A stretch of 64,000 nucleotides of DNA from contig CM024170.1 in assembly GCA_013433145.1 (NCBI GenBank), forward strand, positions 6,308,366 through 6,372,365, read 5' to 3'. A program made the position numbers and the translations under genes. Shown piece after piece: positions 50,602 through 63,520 of this stretch. The DNA comes from Ascaris suum. Its lineage: Eukaryota; Nematoda; Chromadorea; Rhabditida; Ascarididae. The stretch's first letter is position 1. Every line of letters begins with the position of its first letter. The notes under the pieces are model-generated. The model saw nothing but the letters and a program-made list of their open reading frames with translations, ran no database searches and was not told the DNA's origin.

Positions 50602-53600
50602 ATGGCAGCTCGGTTCGTATCTTTTTTATTTTTAATTTTGCTGGTAGCTCGTAATCGTACATTTCAGCGTTCTCTGCTTTCATAAGAGGTCAGATGGATA
50701 TGGGAGGCGAAAATATGTAATTCGTGCGACTCCGTGGAAATTATAAATGTTTGCTCCTAGGGTCAATGAGAAATGAGGTGAGGGGGAGGGGAGAAGGTGG
50801 CTGGAAGGTTTCAAAAGTCGTGCTTTTCTTCGTTTTTCTTCCTTCAAAAAAGCACAAGAAATAGTGAGTTCGTTGGAGTGCTAGCGTGGGAAATCCCAGT
50901 TTCCGATTTTCTGCGCCGAGGTGATCGAAATTATGATTGTGGAGTGACAAAGGGGACGTTCTTTTCCCATGTGCGATGTAAATAGCGTCTCTTTTTATAT
51001 ACGAAATAAGTGAAGGAAGCGTATTGGAGAAGCTGGCATGATATGCGCTTTTGCATCCCGATCAGCCAATTTCATTATCATATCAGCAAAAAATTAGCTC
51101 TGCAGAATACTACGCTCATATTTAGGTCTTCGGAGAATTTTTGGCGTTTCTGCCGATATAAAGGAAAATTTTGAGGATAGGTAATTAGGAATGTTCATTA
51201 AAATGTTTCTTTTTTCTTTAGGAAATATTGGAGGGGCACATTTCTATACTTGAAATGCTCGTAACTGGAAGTGTTACTGCGCCAAGTTTCGGTATGATTG
51301 AAATATATATAAGTTGGTAGCTAAAGAGGATTTCTTTTCTTTCTTACTGAAAAACTCGAAGATTTTCTTACCTCCTGCATTGCGCCATTTTAAGTTGTGA
51401 TTAAGGCCTCCGTCGCTTGACCTGGTTAGGACAGAACAGGGACTTCCTTTTTCACCCTCTCGCCTTGAAGCCTTCCTTTCTCCTGATCAAAAATGTTGTC
51501 CCGGTCACTGCTCCCTATCCGACCTTACACCGCTTTCCTGGAGCGTCTTTTGCTCGCATTCTTTGCCAGTTAGTGGAAAAAGCTACATTTTTGAACGCTT
51601 CGAATACTGGATCGCTTTATGGGATCATTTCATGCAGCAGGTTTTGATTACAACTTACCAGTACCAGACTTTTATGTTGCATTTCTAGTGTTTATAGGCA
51701 TACATTTATAGAGGGCGCCAGCACAAACCGATTCCAGAGGAAGGACCGTATAAAGCATTCGTTGGAAACCTGCCTTTCGACAGTGTGCAGGGTGACATTG
51801 ATGCTATATTTAAGGACCTCTCGGTATGGCTTTCGAAGAATCAAAATGATTGTGCAAAGCGTTTCGTAGTTTATAGAGTAGAGAGTTGATGACCAGAGTT
51901 AAAGCTTATGGATCCTTTCGCGAAATTAAGATAAACTCACACTTCCAACGAAGAGAGTGCTCGCAGTTCGAATGAAGTAAGGCAGTAATCGTTGGCGTGA
52001 ATCGCTGTTAAATGCAGTTGTAATAAAACTAGTTGGAAGCGAAATTCCCGATAAATTCACGGACTTTATTCATATGAATGCATGAGGTAGTGTGTGCGCA
52101 GAATGCAATGGAGCGAAAGAAATTTGAAGTGTGGTTAATTTTAACGAGATTGAGATCTGTTGTGCTTTTGGCTTTCCCTTCTCGGCATGCGATGAGATGT
52201 TTGTTTATTGAGAGACAAACCACCGTGTATTTGAGTTTCGGTCAGTGTTTGCGAGAGCTCATTGTAGAAAGCACAATAATATGAATGAGTTCACACATAA
52301 AATTTGGCATTTTATATTGTTGGTATAGGGGCCAAAAAAGTTCCTTATTTGAATTTTTAGTGAAATAATTGCTGTTCCTCCGTTATTGACGCATATCAGT
52401 GCTTTTCAGATACGCGAAACACGGATGATGCGAGACCATGAGTCGGATCGTTTCAAGGGATTCGCTTATGTGGAGTTTGCCACCAGAGAACATTTGGAGC
52501 GTGCGCTTGAACTGGATGGATGTGTATGTGCTTCATTTAATTTCTTTCAATGCAATTGGGCATCACTAACCTCAACTTTCTATTGCATTTTACACATGTA
52601 TATATTATATAAGTAAATGTTACAACTAAATAAATATATATTATAAACAAAACTGCTGCCAATCAGATCATTCGAAGTCGTTATAACCTCCGTTTGAGCG
52701 TTGTTATTTTACAAATACGCAAATCTTCGATGTTCACTGAATTAACAAACAAGACGAATAAACCCTGCACTGTGGCATGACGCCGGTTGGTCGCAGTGGA
52801 GTGTAAGCAAAATTGAGCTTTTTTTAAACCCTTTTTTTTCTGGCCCACCCATCGTCTGGCCAGTTCTTCAAAAAATGAGGGAGCGGGGTTAAGACCAGTC
52901 AGGCGATCTGTAGGCCGGACGATGAACGCCAGTCGGTGACATAGAACGATCGTAGCATGCCATGACGATCATCTGCAATGTGCTTTTATGCTAACTGGTT
53001 AGCACATACATATGTTATGAGTTGCAGGAGTTCGACAATCGCAGGCTGCGTATTGATGTAGCGGACGCACCTCGAAGTCGAGATGGCGGACGTGGGGGGC
53101 GCGGTGGCTTTGGGGGACGTGGCGGTTCTCGTGGTGGAGGACAGCCTCCATTCAGGGGTATTCATCCCACTTCGTAGTTCGCGATCCGACTGAAGTCTAT
53201 AATACGATGCGGTGGTGAGTGCGAGGCACATAGGGGACGATGGAATAGGGAGGTTTGTGTTTGAGAGGGGTGAACTGCTGTTGGTTGTGCTCGTAAGCAA
53301 TGCGAAGGATGAGGAAGTGCGTGAGGTTGATAGCAGTGTTTTTAGGAAACATCCCGATCCGTTCTGGCATAAGAGGGTTATGTCAGGAGCTTCAGAACGG
53401 ATTGGCAACCAAAGGTCCGAGTCGAGGGTGCCTACTCGGTGTTTAGAAGTCATACGGAGTGGCGGACCTCGGTGTTTGCGTCCGTCGCATCTGGTAGGGC
53501 TTTGTTGACGGAAATGTATTCTTTATGTTTTTGCTGCATCCAATTACACTTAATGAAAAAATTTTCTCAGAGAGGCGATCATTTGGTACTAAAAATTGTT

Positions 53601-54671
53601 TTCTGTGGAATTAGTACTTGTTATTTTCTGTGGAACCAGGGTTTGCACAATTTATCGTATTTTTCTCTGAAGTGAGTTTGGCATGAAGCCATCTTTGAAA
53701 ATACGCCATTCCAGTAGGTCGTTGCGAGAGTGCGGTAGGGAGTACTAGCTGGCGTAAGGGTTTACCCTCGCATACCTTTGTATGTTTTCCCACCTCGGGA
53801 CGTTGAATTAATTAATTAATTGGTGATAATTTGTTGTTTTAAGTTGCTAAGTGCGTTCAAATATTGAAAAAGCCGCAGTTAACAATGCGAGTGACAGCAG
53901 CTCCGAAAGAACTCTGCAATTTGCGGTGTGTATATATGATGGAAATATGCAAAATTGGGGGTAATTAGGAGTTCGATAGGTGAAAGAATTAATACTGAGT
54001 ATGTAGAATTCGATGTAACGCTAATCGCTGTCGGACAAACAAAAAATTGAAACATCTGAATCATTGATAATAACACTGATCGTCATGATCGTCATCGTCA
54101 TAATAACACTTCTTTCTGTTCTCATGGAGTGAAAGCAGTAGTTTCTCAGAAGTCGAGTCGACCTTATTTTTACCTCTTTGGGCATCGGTAGTTGTCCTAT
54201 CACAAAACAGCAATTTTTGTTTGCGAAAGGAAATAAACAAAAGGAGGATGCGCAGGAAGCAGCTCATAATGAATAGTTGCACGTTTGTAATGGTCTGCAT
54301 AAGCAAGGTGAACATGTCGATTGCATTGTGGCCATTTTTGGTAAGAAACTCCGCGAAGGATTTCTAAGAGTACTGTGAATGAGGACGTTTTCATAGTCGT
54401 TTTGTTTGTGCGGATTGTTGAAATGAGAGGACATGTTTGTGACAAGAGGGATAATGTGAGCTTATATTTTATGGACACTGATTTATGCATGTCGAGAAAT
54501 ATTTGATGTGCCTAATTTGTGATTGTCTCATCTTTCTCCTTAATTTTTCTACACGATCAAACTCAGCATACCACGACCTGTTCCATCGGATGGTATATGA
54601 GATATTGCATATTTCAGGATGTATATATATATATATCCTGAAATATGCAATATTAATGTATCCTGAAGTAC

Positions 54672-54756
<85 letters not shown>

Positions 54757-57700
54757 CTTTCGTTTGCCAATATTGTCGATGACTGTAATAATTCTGTAAC
54801 TACTATGACATTACTTCAGTTAGCTGTGGTTTTTTCTATTTGAATTTATTTAAGCATCCGTAATGTGCATTGCTGTACGTTAGTGTCCTTTGATGCTCAC
54901 TTTCTCGCAGCGATATTATTCGAACGTTGTATTTTGGCGGATGCGTGCATACTAAATTTTTTCAGCGCCACAATTTTCTGGAATAAGTTTGCTAACCGAT
55001 TTCTGTGTTGAAAAGTTGCTCCACTGGCTTGATGATCTAGTGCGAAATTTCCGGTGCATTATCGTACACTGGATTTCCGAATAAGTGAAAGAGCGAGATA
55101 GTTTGCTCTCTTTTATAGCCAGGTGGAATCCGTTAGGAATCCCTGGTGGAAGGCTTCAAGAAGAAATTCAGAAAATATAATGGCAGAGTAAAGAATGCTT
55201 CACTAACGAATGCTGATTTCACTAGTAGTCATAGTTTATGCATCCTTGAGGATCTTGGAGTTCGGGGGCTCTGAAGCGCTCGGTCGTAAAGAGTTGTTTC
55301 GGAGCCGACGGTCGTTTGAACTTAAATGGACGAGGTTCGGTGATGCCAAGCACTTTTTTGTCTGGGAAGCAAGATTGGTATGCTGTTGGAGATGTGCTGT
55401 GCCTGTCGCATCGTATTATAGACTTTTGCCCCTCAGCCTTCACCTCCGATTGTATTTTATGAGGCCGATTCGTCGGCTAAGCGGTTAGTTCGTGAAGGGG
55501 TATTCATGTGCTGCTCATAAGTGTTCGCAGTCAACGATGAATGTAATCGGAGATCAGGAGCATGGATAGGCTAACCCATCCCTCAAACTCGTGAATTTCA
55601 CTGCCGTCTCGGGTGAAAACGGAGAGGTGAGGGGTGGTGTTCATAAAGGAAATTATTGGTGATCGTAATTAGTGTCCATTCGCCACGAGGTGAAATATAT
55701 GTTTTTAGAGTTCACCGCTTAAAGCGCAACCAAATGAAGTTATTATTTATACGAATTTTCAAAAATTATTTCAAAGAACGTCTGAATTTATTTGCTGTGC
55801 AAAATGTTGAAGTTGCTCTTAATCGGAGCTGTTTTGCGTTGAAATTCTCAGTTGGGAATCGATTTGCGATGTTCAGTTGAAAGTCGAACCAGCATCTCAC
55901 TTGTGATTTGTGATCTTTATTTCATCCAGAAACTTATCTCACTCATCCTGCACACTGTTTGTGCAAAGTGGTTGGGATCTCAGTTCGGATTCTTGCCACC
56001 ACTTCCGCCTCCTTGGCGCCTTCGACTGTTCAGTGAGAGAGCAGCTTCTCTATGGAAAGAAAAGAACTATTGAGAAGTTGCCAGCGAAGAAATTTGCGTT
56101 GCAAAAATCCACTTTCAAGTACGCAAAACTTCCTGAAATATAGCTGCTGTTGTCTGACCTTGTTTATGTAGACGGTTGATGCAACTTGTTGTAGAATCAG
56201 ACTACAATAACGCCCAGGTTAATTACTGTAAGAAAATGTTTCTGGATATTTGATATGATCGGTGTCCGGAAAAGGAAATTCGGGACAAATGTTTTCATTG
56301 GTATGTAAAAGTCATCGAGTAAGTTGTAGCCACTAAGAATGGTGTTTGATTGTACTGTACTTGAAGATGATGGAGGAGCTCGTATGGGAGGTGGGGCAAG
56401 TGAGCGAACACAAGGGGGGCGCAGTGGCTATGATCACTTCGAAAGACAGGGCTCGGATCGTGGCGGGTATGGACGTGCAGGAGGCATGCGTGGAAGCGGT
56501 TCTAGGAGAGCGCCGCCTACGGAGGAGCAGTTTGTTGCCCATCCCAGTGGTTAGTTGCATACCTTTATCTCCTTCCATCATCCCCACTCTCTACACAGAA
56601 TTGCACAGAAAGACGGGGAAAGGAATCGATCTGTAATATCTGCGTGTATAATTGAACGTTTATTTGTTCAAGAAGTGTTTCGACCAAAAGGCATTTGTTG
56701 CACTAAAACCTTTTGTTGCAAATATCCTGTTTCATTTATACATGGCTTTTTTCCCACCTCCCACAGATATCCGTCGTAGTTAACTGCCGACGAGTCCAGC
56801 ACCAGCGAAATTTGTTTGTGTTTGTAACACGACGATGAGAGGGGAAGAAATAAGGCAAGAATTCTCTTCCATCAAAGTTAAATTAATTCTAGGCCGTGGT
56901 TAAAGTAGCCAGATGCTATTATATCCCAGCATATAAGCTGGGCTATGCTGATTAGAAAGAATATGGCCTGATTAGGCGAAACACTTCTTGAACGTTACAT
57001 TGTGATCTGTAATGATAGGGTTGTTTATGAAAAGGACTGATTATGAGCTATCGTTTCAACACTACCATTATCGTCTTTTTCGTTTAATAAGTATCAATTG
57101 CAATGCATGTAATCCTTCAAGTTATTCGTCTGTGCAGATTGAGGAATGTCTTCTGCCTTCGTTGCGTGAAGCTGTCACCGCGGTGGGGGTCTCGCGAAGT
57201 TCCTGAATTGTAAGGACAGGTCGAAGTCCGGAGTGACACTTCCTTGAACACTTATAACATTGCAGTTTCATTTCTTTTTAGCTGTAGCAGCAATTGCACC
57301 ACACTGAGAAATCCATGTCATTGAATAAATCGTTCCAAAGACGAACGCATCGAATTCGGGTCGAATGCTTACTAGTGAAATATTTTAATCATTCGGCTGC
57401 ACAGTGGAGGTGCAATGCTTGTTTCGGTTTATTCTCGCCTTTTAGCCTCTAAAATTTCGTACGTTTGAAAAATTTGAATGAAGAGGATGAAAAATTATTT
57501 GTCTTCTATGGTACTTTTTTCCATACCTCTTTTTATGAAAAGTATACAAGCTTTTAATTCCTCAGAAAGCTATTTTCGACAATAGCTTTTTATTAGCATT
57601 CACTCCTCCCCTCCCCCCTCCCTCTTCGCTCTCCTTTCTTTAATTTTCAAAATATTGCAAGTTCATTTCAGAGCCAGGTCGCCCTCGCCTTCAGCTGAAA

Positions 57701-57799
57701 CCTCGCACGACCGACCCTGTGGAGTTGGAGAGGCTGAGGCAGCAAGATGATGAGGAGACCAAGCGACGTCAGGCACATATTTTCGGTGTGAAGGACTGA
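50602..57799 (+). CDS. drr-2: DRR-2 / eIF4H-like RNA-binding protein, 225 aa, 6 exons
   Basis: Exons are 50602-50612, 51712-51823, 52410-52523, 53028-53157, 56367-56549 and 57672-57799. All junctions are phase-consistent and the stop is TGA at 57797. One RRM covers roughly residues 17-92, with RNP2 AFVGNL (19-24) and RNP1 KGFAYVEF (57-64) plus [12 protein letters not shown]. An RGG-rich region (about 96-165) follows, then [10 protein letters not shown] and a charged tail ending IFGVKD. The order RRM, glycine-arginine box, then 'RPRLxLKPRT' is specific for eIF4H, which stimulates the helicase eIF4A during cap-dependent translation; DRR-2 is the C. elegans homologue. The first exon supplies only MAAR and is inferred from phase and an upstream acceptor, so it is the weakest part. 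The 3.2-kb intron 4 holds the AT microsatellite and hairpin listed separately. Confidence 0.88.
54602..54653. repeat. Perfect 19-bp inverted repeat
   Basis: ATATTGCATATTTCAGGAT (54602-54620) and its exact reverse complement (54635-54653) flank a 14-nt TA loop. A third partial copy of TATCCTGAA lies at 54659. It sits in drr-2 intron 4 next to a TA microsatellite. Confidence 0.85.
54675..54754. repeat. (AT)n microsatellite, about 80 bp
   Basis: This is an uninterrupted AT dinucleotide tract in drr-2 intron 4. Frames across it are artefacts. Confidence 0.97.
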
Positions 57800-60377
57800 G
57801 TCATCTCTACTTGTCACGTTCCTCTGTGGTTTGCTGCCATTCTGTCGACGTTGAATCTATGCTGTGTGCGATGTTCAGGCAAGAGCATGTGTAACCAGCT
57901 CTGTCTCTTTTTTTGTATGTACATGCATTTCAGGGGGGGGGGGGGTTGGGGTGGTGCTCCGAATATTTACTGCTAGAGGCAAAACGACTTTAGCAATTCT
58001 TGTCAGCAAAAAATCCTTAGCATGCTATCAAGGGGAATTTGCTAGGAACCGTACATGGCCAACTTTCTTCTTTTTGCAGTTCCACTTTTCCAGTCCGCTG
58101 CCTGAGTCGGGGAAGGGGGAGAAGATGAGATTATTATCATCTTCTCCGTAGTCTTTCATGTTTCACAAATGATTGCCGGAGATTAAAGGAGGAGTTATAT
58201 TCATATGATATGAGAACTGTTAACAGTCTAACGTGGGTTGCATTATTTTTCAGTTATTTTCTCACAACTGACGTGATATTCTTCGATAACCTGAATAAAG
58301 TAAGGGCGGTGTTTCATTTGACTCGATTTTACACTGTTCTGTGCTGATGTTTTAGTTCACTTCAGCAGGAGGCAAGTTTGACTTAATGTTTATCAAAATG
58401 TTTCGATTTTTTTCTTCGCTAAATTTCTCTACGGTGATAAATTTTCATGGACCCACTGTATTGTCGATCTCAAAATTGCTAAAGTTTATCAGAAAATTAT
58501 TGCGGTGTTTTTTCGAAAATATGCAGGCTTGCAAATTTTTTCTATTTATTTACTATTTAGGTGAATGAACGGATGGAAATCATTTATTTTTATTGTTTTC
58601 GCCCTACAGCTTTGTTTTTGTAAGATTTGGTTGAAACAAGGAAGCATCTCAGTTTGTCTTATAAAATATAATTATTTGAGCAGTTGGAGTGGTGATCGGT
58701 GATTGATCAGCCGACACTCTTTGAACGGATTTTTGTGCTGTATGAAATTTCTTCTAATCGAAGTGCTGTGCTCTTGCTGGGTATCGTCACTTAATGCACT
58801 CCCAAGCGTTTCTTCGCACATTTCGCGTTCGCTCACTTTTTCTCGTTTCGGTGTTTTGAAATCGTTTTTTAACGTTTTGTTAAAAAGTGATTGTGTTGAG
58901 AGGGAATAAAATTTTATTTGCTTTTTTCAACTGTGCCCTCTTATAAGAATATTCGTTAAGAGAACGGTTGAAAATATTTTCTATTTATGGTTTCTAAGGC
59001 AATAAACATCTTGCCTATTCTCATATCTTTGAAAAGGCTCAAGTAAGGAAACAGTTAAACGACAGTGCACTGTTAGATGTGCCAACAATTGCACATATTA
59101 GTTATGTATCGATCGTATTTGAAGTACAATTGAAAAAGGGGGGGGGGCAAAAAGGAAGAATGAGGGTAAAGGAGTTTTGTTTATTTCAGACACTTCGACT
59201 TATCGGTGAATGTGTCTGTTGTTGTTGTGGAAGTCGGTTTATGAGAGGTCGGTGGAAGTGTACCATTAAATACTTTTTCTTGTTTGTTGTAATAGTTGAA
59301 GTATCTATGAAAGTGGCAGTCAGCGGTTTGCTCCGGGAAGGAGGTCGCAGTCACCTTTCCTTCAACTTTGTCGTTCTTGCTGCAAGGCTCTTGAGCATTA
59401 TTTTTGTCAAAATGTAAGCTCGACAGCCATCAGTTTAACGGCGCATTGCAGTGGTGCAGTTCACCTTTCTTTGTGGTTTCTTCCCTTAATTGATGCATCT
59501 CAGATTACGTCGCCTCTCTCGAGCGACGTCTCTTTGAAGGTCGCTCTCTGATGCACTTCAAGTTCCATCTTTTCTCGTAAACGGTGCCTACTTGAAATGA
59601 TATAAAACATGCTGAAATCCGCCTGTTTCATAATTGTTATTTTATCGTCAACGACGGCGTTACGACTGCATGCTTTGAGTCCGTAATTGAAAGCGAGAGG
59701 TCGAGCTCGAGCTGAGGATTGTTGTTGCGGTGCTAGCTCATAGCCGAATGTCGTAATCAGTGGTGTTTGCATCTTATTCGAATTTCGAACAGTGAATCGG
59801 TCCAATCGTTCCCTACACCTCCCTCACCGTTTCTCAGCGTTTTGAGAAAATTTTCGTTCCCCTGTTTTTGGGTAAATTTTGTGCGGCTTAATAGTTAGCC
59901 GCTTGTCAGAGATCACTTTATATATGCGAGGTAAAGTTAGTGTGAATGATCTCATTATGGCGGTCTGCAAAGGTGGTTCTTAGTAATCTTTTGTTTGCCT
60001 GGAATTTGCGTCGGAAACTTTGCGTTTTCCGATGAGTTTTATTGAAATATTTTTTCATTAATTTTACAATTAAAACCACTCAACTAAAATGCAGTTGAGC
60101 GCATTATTTTTTTCGTGGCTACGAGATAATGCAAAGGATTTCTTACTTTTTCTCTGTTGCTCGCGCTACTTAACTAAAGATTTCGTTACTTTTAGTCTCA
60201 TATTGTCTTAGTTGAGTTATCGCTCCCATTGCTGTTCTTCTACGTAGTAATAAACTGATTTGCATATTTATGAGCAAACGTTTGATGTTCGTGGCGACGC
60301 AACATTGAAGCAAGTTGAAAAATCATCGGTTGTGAATATCGAATCGTTGCACTAATATCGTTATCGTCACTTCTGAT
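57800..60377. other. drr-2 3' region and intergenic spacer
   Basis: An AATAAA at 58294-58299 is a candidate poly(A) signal for drr-2, about 495 bases after the stop. A G13 run (57933-57945) and a G10 run (59138-59147) occur here. A minus frame of 101 codons (59805-59500) is compositionally protein-like (for example TPLITTFGYELAPQQQSS) but has no recognised domain. Confidence 0.45.
58294..58299 (+). terminator. Candidate poly(A) signal AATAAA for drr-2
   Basis: The canonical hexamer lies about 495 bases downstream of the drr-2 stop codon, on the coding strand. Confidence 0.4.
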
Positions 60378-62494
60378 ATGATCACTCAGCAGTCGGTCGC
60401 GGAGAAACTCACCCAACAACTCAATCCATCACATTTGGTTTGTTGATTTTATTTTGTTGATCGCTCGCTTGTGGCAAATTTTGGAAGTTTTAGCGACTCC
60501 CCGACGAAAATCGAAATTCGCTTGAAATATTAGAAACTAGCAACTTTTTAGTATTTCATCGTTCACACATCCATTATGGTAGTGTTAAAGGATCTAGATT
60601 ATATCCATCGCAATTTAAGTAGGACATAGGATCTTGTTTAATATCTGCTCGCATAAAAATGGGGTTAGGCGCAGTATTGGCTAGACTATTCGTCCTAGTT
60701 AAGCTGACCCAGTTGAGAGCAAATTCACCGATGTGCTTATGGTCGTTCAGTAAGCATGGATCTCGGTAGCGATTGAGATTTCGTTTAATTCGTATCCGCG
60801 TTAAAGCTATAATTTGTGGATTCAGGATTTTTGTTTGTCCAAGCTTTTGCTGACCTGTGATGGATTAATAGATAGAAGCACTGCAATGAAGTGACTTGTG
60901 TTATTGCTCAAAGCATCGTTTATTGGTGTAAATTTGAGATCGGAGTATTATTTAAATGGAAATTCTGTATAACAAGAAACTTAAATTCAGTATTTATGAA
61001 GCGATGTCTTTGCTTTTCTGATCAATTAGGTCCCGTTGATGCAAATGCAGGCTTGTCTTCGCAATCAGTGTTGAGGTAACTTCGAGGACGCTGCCTCTTT
61101 TTCGTTGATCACAAAATACGATTGAATTCATTATGCACCGACAACGTAATCTTATCGGTTATATTTTTGTGATTGTAAGGAAATGAAGGAAAGTTTAAGG
61201 AAGTAGAGGACGAATCCGATGGATGTGGCGCTAAGTTTCGTGTTGTCATTGTTTCGGAGCAGTTCAACGACAAGCCGACTATCGCTTGTCATCGGTCCGT
61301 TGTTTTCATCTAATTTTATTGCGCAACCTTGCCTAAAATCCTCTTTTAAGTCTCTCCTCTTCCCCTCGTCTTTGAAACACCTCAAAAGTAAGGGGAAAAT
61401 AAATAACCTCACCATACCTCCATTCTGTTCCCTCCCTCATATCTTCTACTTCGCACGCCTTCACATTCGGAAAACGACACGTGCGCCACAGGATGTGTGG
61501 AAAAGCATCGTCGAATAGTAACTGCATTTACAATTTTACGGAGGTTTCATCGCTACAGGTTTTGAAGAGATTACTGACATATTATTTAAGCCGAATCCAA
61601 TGTAATAACCTTTTTGTGTTTTTTATTACTTGTGAACTGGAATTTTGGGTTTTATTGGAAAATTTAAATAATAAAGAGAACTCGTGTAATAAATAGTATT
61701 TCAATTTCTTTAGAGCAGTACAATAAACATCAGTGATGTAGTTTGTTCTTAAGAAACGCTTGTTTAACTAATCTAAACTGATGAAACAATAAAACTAACT
61801 GCTGTCGCACTTGCAAGTGATTGGCAGCAAGCTCTTAAGCAACATTTTAATTAAAAAGGTTCAAGTGATATATGTGTTTGGAGCGATAGCGGTTTCCAGA
61901 GAAATGAAGACATTTACTCTTGTGAAGTCTTAATCGTTCGTGAGCAATTTTTAGGTTTTACCAAAACTTATTGGTACTTTTGATGCTTTTGTGAATCAGA
62001 GGAAGTTCCCCTTATGTTATTGAGCCGAGGTCCAACCGCCATCAGCTCGTTAAAGGGGAGGCTGCGAAAGAGACCAACGACCACAAGAGTGTTTGTATTC
62101 ATTATATATTCATTATAATACGACTTATGTCTTGGAGGTGCACCTATATTTAAGATTTGGAGTGAAGCAATTATTGCTTCTGATTTTCAAACTTTTTTAC
62201 TGCGCACAATCTGCGTTTCTAATGTGTCCGCGGGGGGGGGGGGGGGAAGGAAGAATCTTCCATCTGGAGGGAGAGTTGCTGTGGACGGCTTATAAAAGTG
62301 GTAATTTTCGAAAACCGACGTACTCATATTGCTGTGGAGCTCAAAACTGCAGAAATCGAGTGATGTTACACTATTGAAATAAGATGGGTATTTTCAGGTT
62401 GGTGCAAGCAGCATTGAAAGATGAGATGAGTTCCATTCATGCGCTTACAATCAAAACATTCTCGCCAGAAAGATGGGCTTCTCAGTCGAGTTGA
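60378..62494 (+). CDS. BOLA2: BolA-like protein 2 homologue, 83 aa, 3 exons
   Basis: Exons are 60378-60437, 61200-61294 and 62398-62494, with agreeing phases and TGA at 62492. The short N-terminal helix (VAEKLTQQLNPSHL) leads into EVEDESDGCGAKFRVVIVS, the conserved HR at residues 51-52, ALKDEMSSIHAL and a KTFSPERWA tail. The PxxWA-type tail and length near 86 residues identify the cytosolic BOLA2 group rather than mitochondrial BOLA1 or BOLA3, and no targeting sequence is visible. BOLA2 binds a [2Fe-2S] cluster together with a monothiol glutaredoxin. The expected ligands are present as Cys29 and His66. The arginine usually before the conserved HR is Cys50, so the motif reads CHRLV. Intron 2 (1.1 kb) contains a G15 run at 62232-62246. 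Confidence 0.88.
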
Positions 62495-63520
62495 TGCTTC
62501 CGTTTCCTCGAGATGTCATAAGTCTCATGGATGTATGAGAAGGAAGTCCACTGTTTTCGCTTTTTTGTAGCGCCGGTGAAATGTGCAAGGAAACAGAGGT
62601 AGTGAGAGGAAGAGGGAAACGAAGCGGCAAATAAATCGGATCGCTTAAAAAGTTTCGGTTTTTAAAATTCGCCTTATACTCTCAGCAAAATAGTTGCACA
62701 TCGAATTCTACAAAACTCACTTCGAGTAAGTTATTTTCCCAAATTGATTGCTAATCAATGTTTACATTTAAATGGGTAATTTCTAATTCATAATTGAATG
62801 AAGGTAAAAAGGAAATCGAAAAATATATTGATATTATTGCACTAAATTATAAAGGTGTATCATATTCATCACGCAAAGACATCCCGGGCAAAAGTCTTCC
62901 AAACTTGTTGTCCATTTGTTTGCAGAACATTGTTTCGTGATCAGAAAGCATGCATGAGGAACTGTGCAATGATGCATACTGTGCAGTGTTCTTACTGTTG
63001 TATATTCTCTGCGAGCCTCTTCGATGTTTCTGTGGTTTTCGACTCTGGAAGCGGTCAATAAAGCGTTCTGTTCCGGTGGTTTTTTATTTAATTCACGATT
63101 ATTCGTTGTTTTCTCATTGATATACTTTAATAATTTGTCGACTGACGTGTTTTAAAGTTGCGCTAATTGTTGGAAACGCTTTTGCAGTATAAAAAGTATT
63201 CGGTTAATCCACTTGGAGTGTATATCTGCTCTTATCATTGCAGTACTATTAGATATCAGTTTTGCAGGGAGAGGGGGGATATGTTTTGGTGTGAAGCTTC
63301 GAGGATTTCAATTTTAATCGTATCGGTCATGAGATGAAACGCAGACAACCGGCATAATGATTTTAACATTCAATGTGGATATATCCGAAGAAGGATAACA
63401 GTGGTTTCCCTTAACCGAAAGGGTTTTGATCCGGGTGGATGAATGAACGGTTGCTGGCACTGGACTCGAAGATAGCAAGTCATTCACAAGTTTCTTCACA
63501 TACTCGGAAAAACTCGAGCT
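62495..63520. other. Convergent 3' region between BOLA2 and the right-edge gene
   Basis: On the plus strand AATAAA occurs at 62630-62635 and again at 63057-63062; either could end BOLA2 transcripts. On the minus strand AATAAA is present at 63088-63083 and could serve the gene entering from the right. A 68-codon plus frame at 62855-63061 has no recognised domain. Confidence 0.45.
62630..62635 (+). terminator. Candidate poly(A) signal for BOLA2
   Basis: AATAAA lies 136 bases after the BOLA2 stop codon on the coding strand. Confidence 0.5.

Noticed and set aside
53212..53508. 98-codon plus frame in drr-2 intron 4
   Set aside because: It begins after the exon 4 donor in intronic sequence and has no domain.
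59500..59805. 101-codon minus frame between drr-2 and BOLA2
   Set aside because: Composition is protein-like, but there is no domain, splice context or upstream start beyond an internal ATG.
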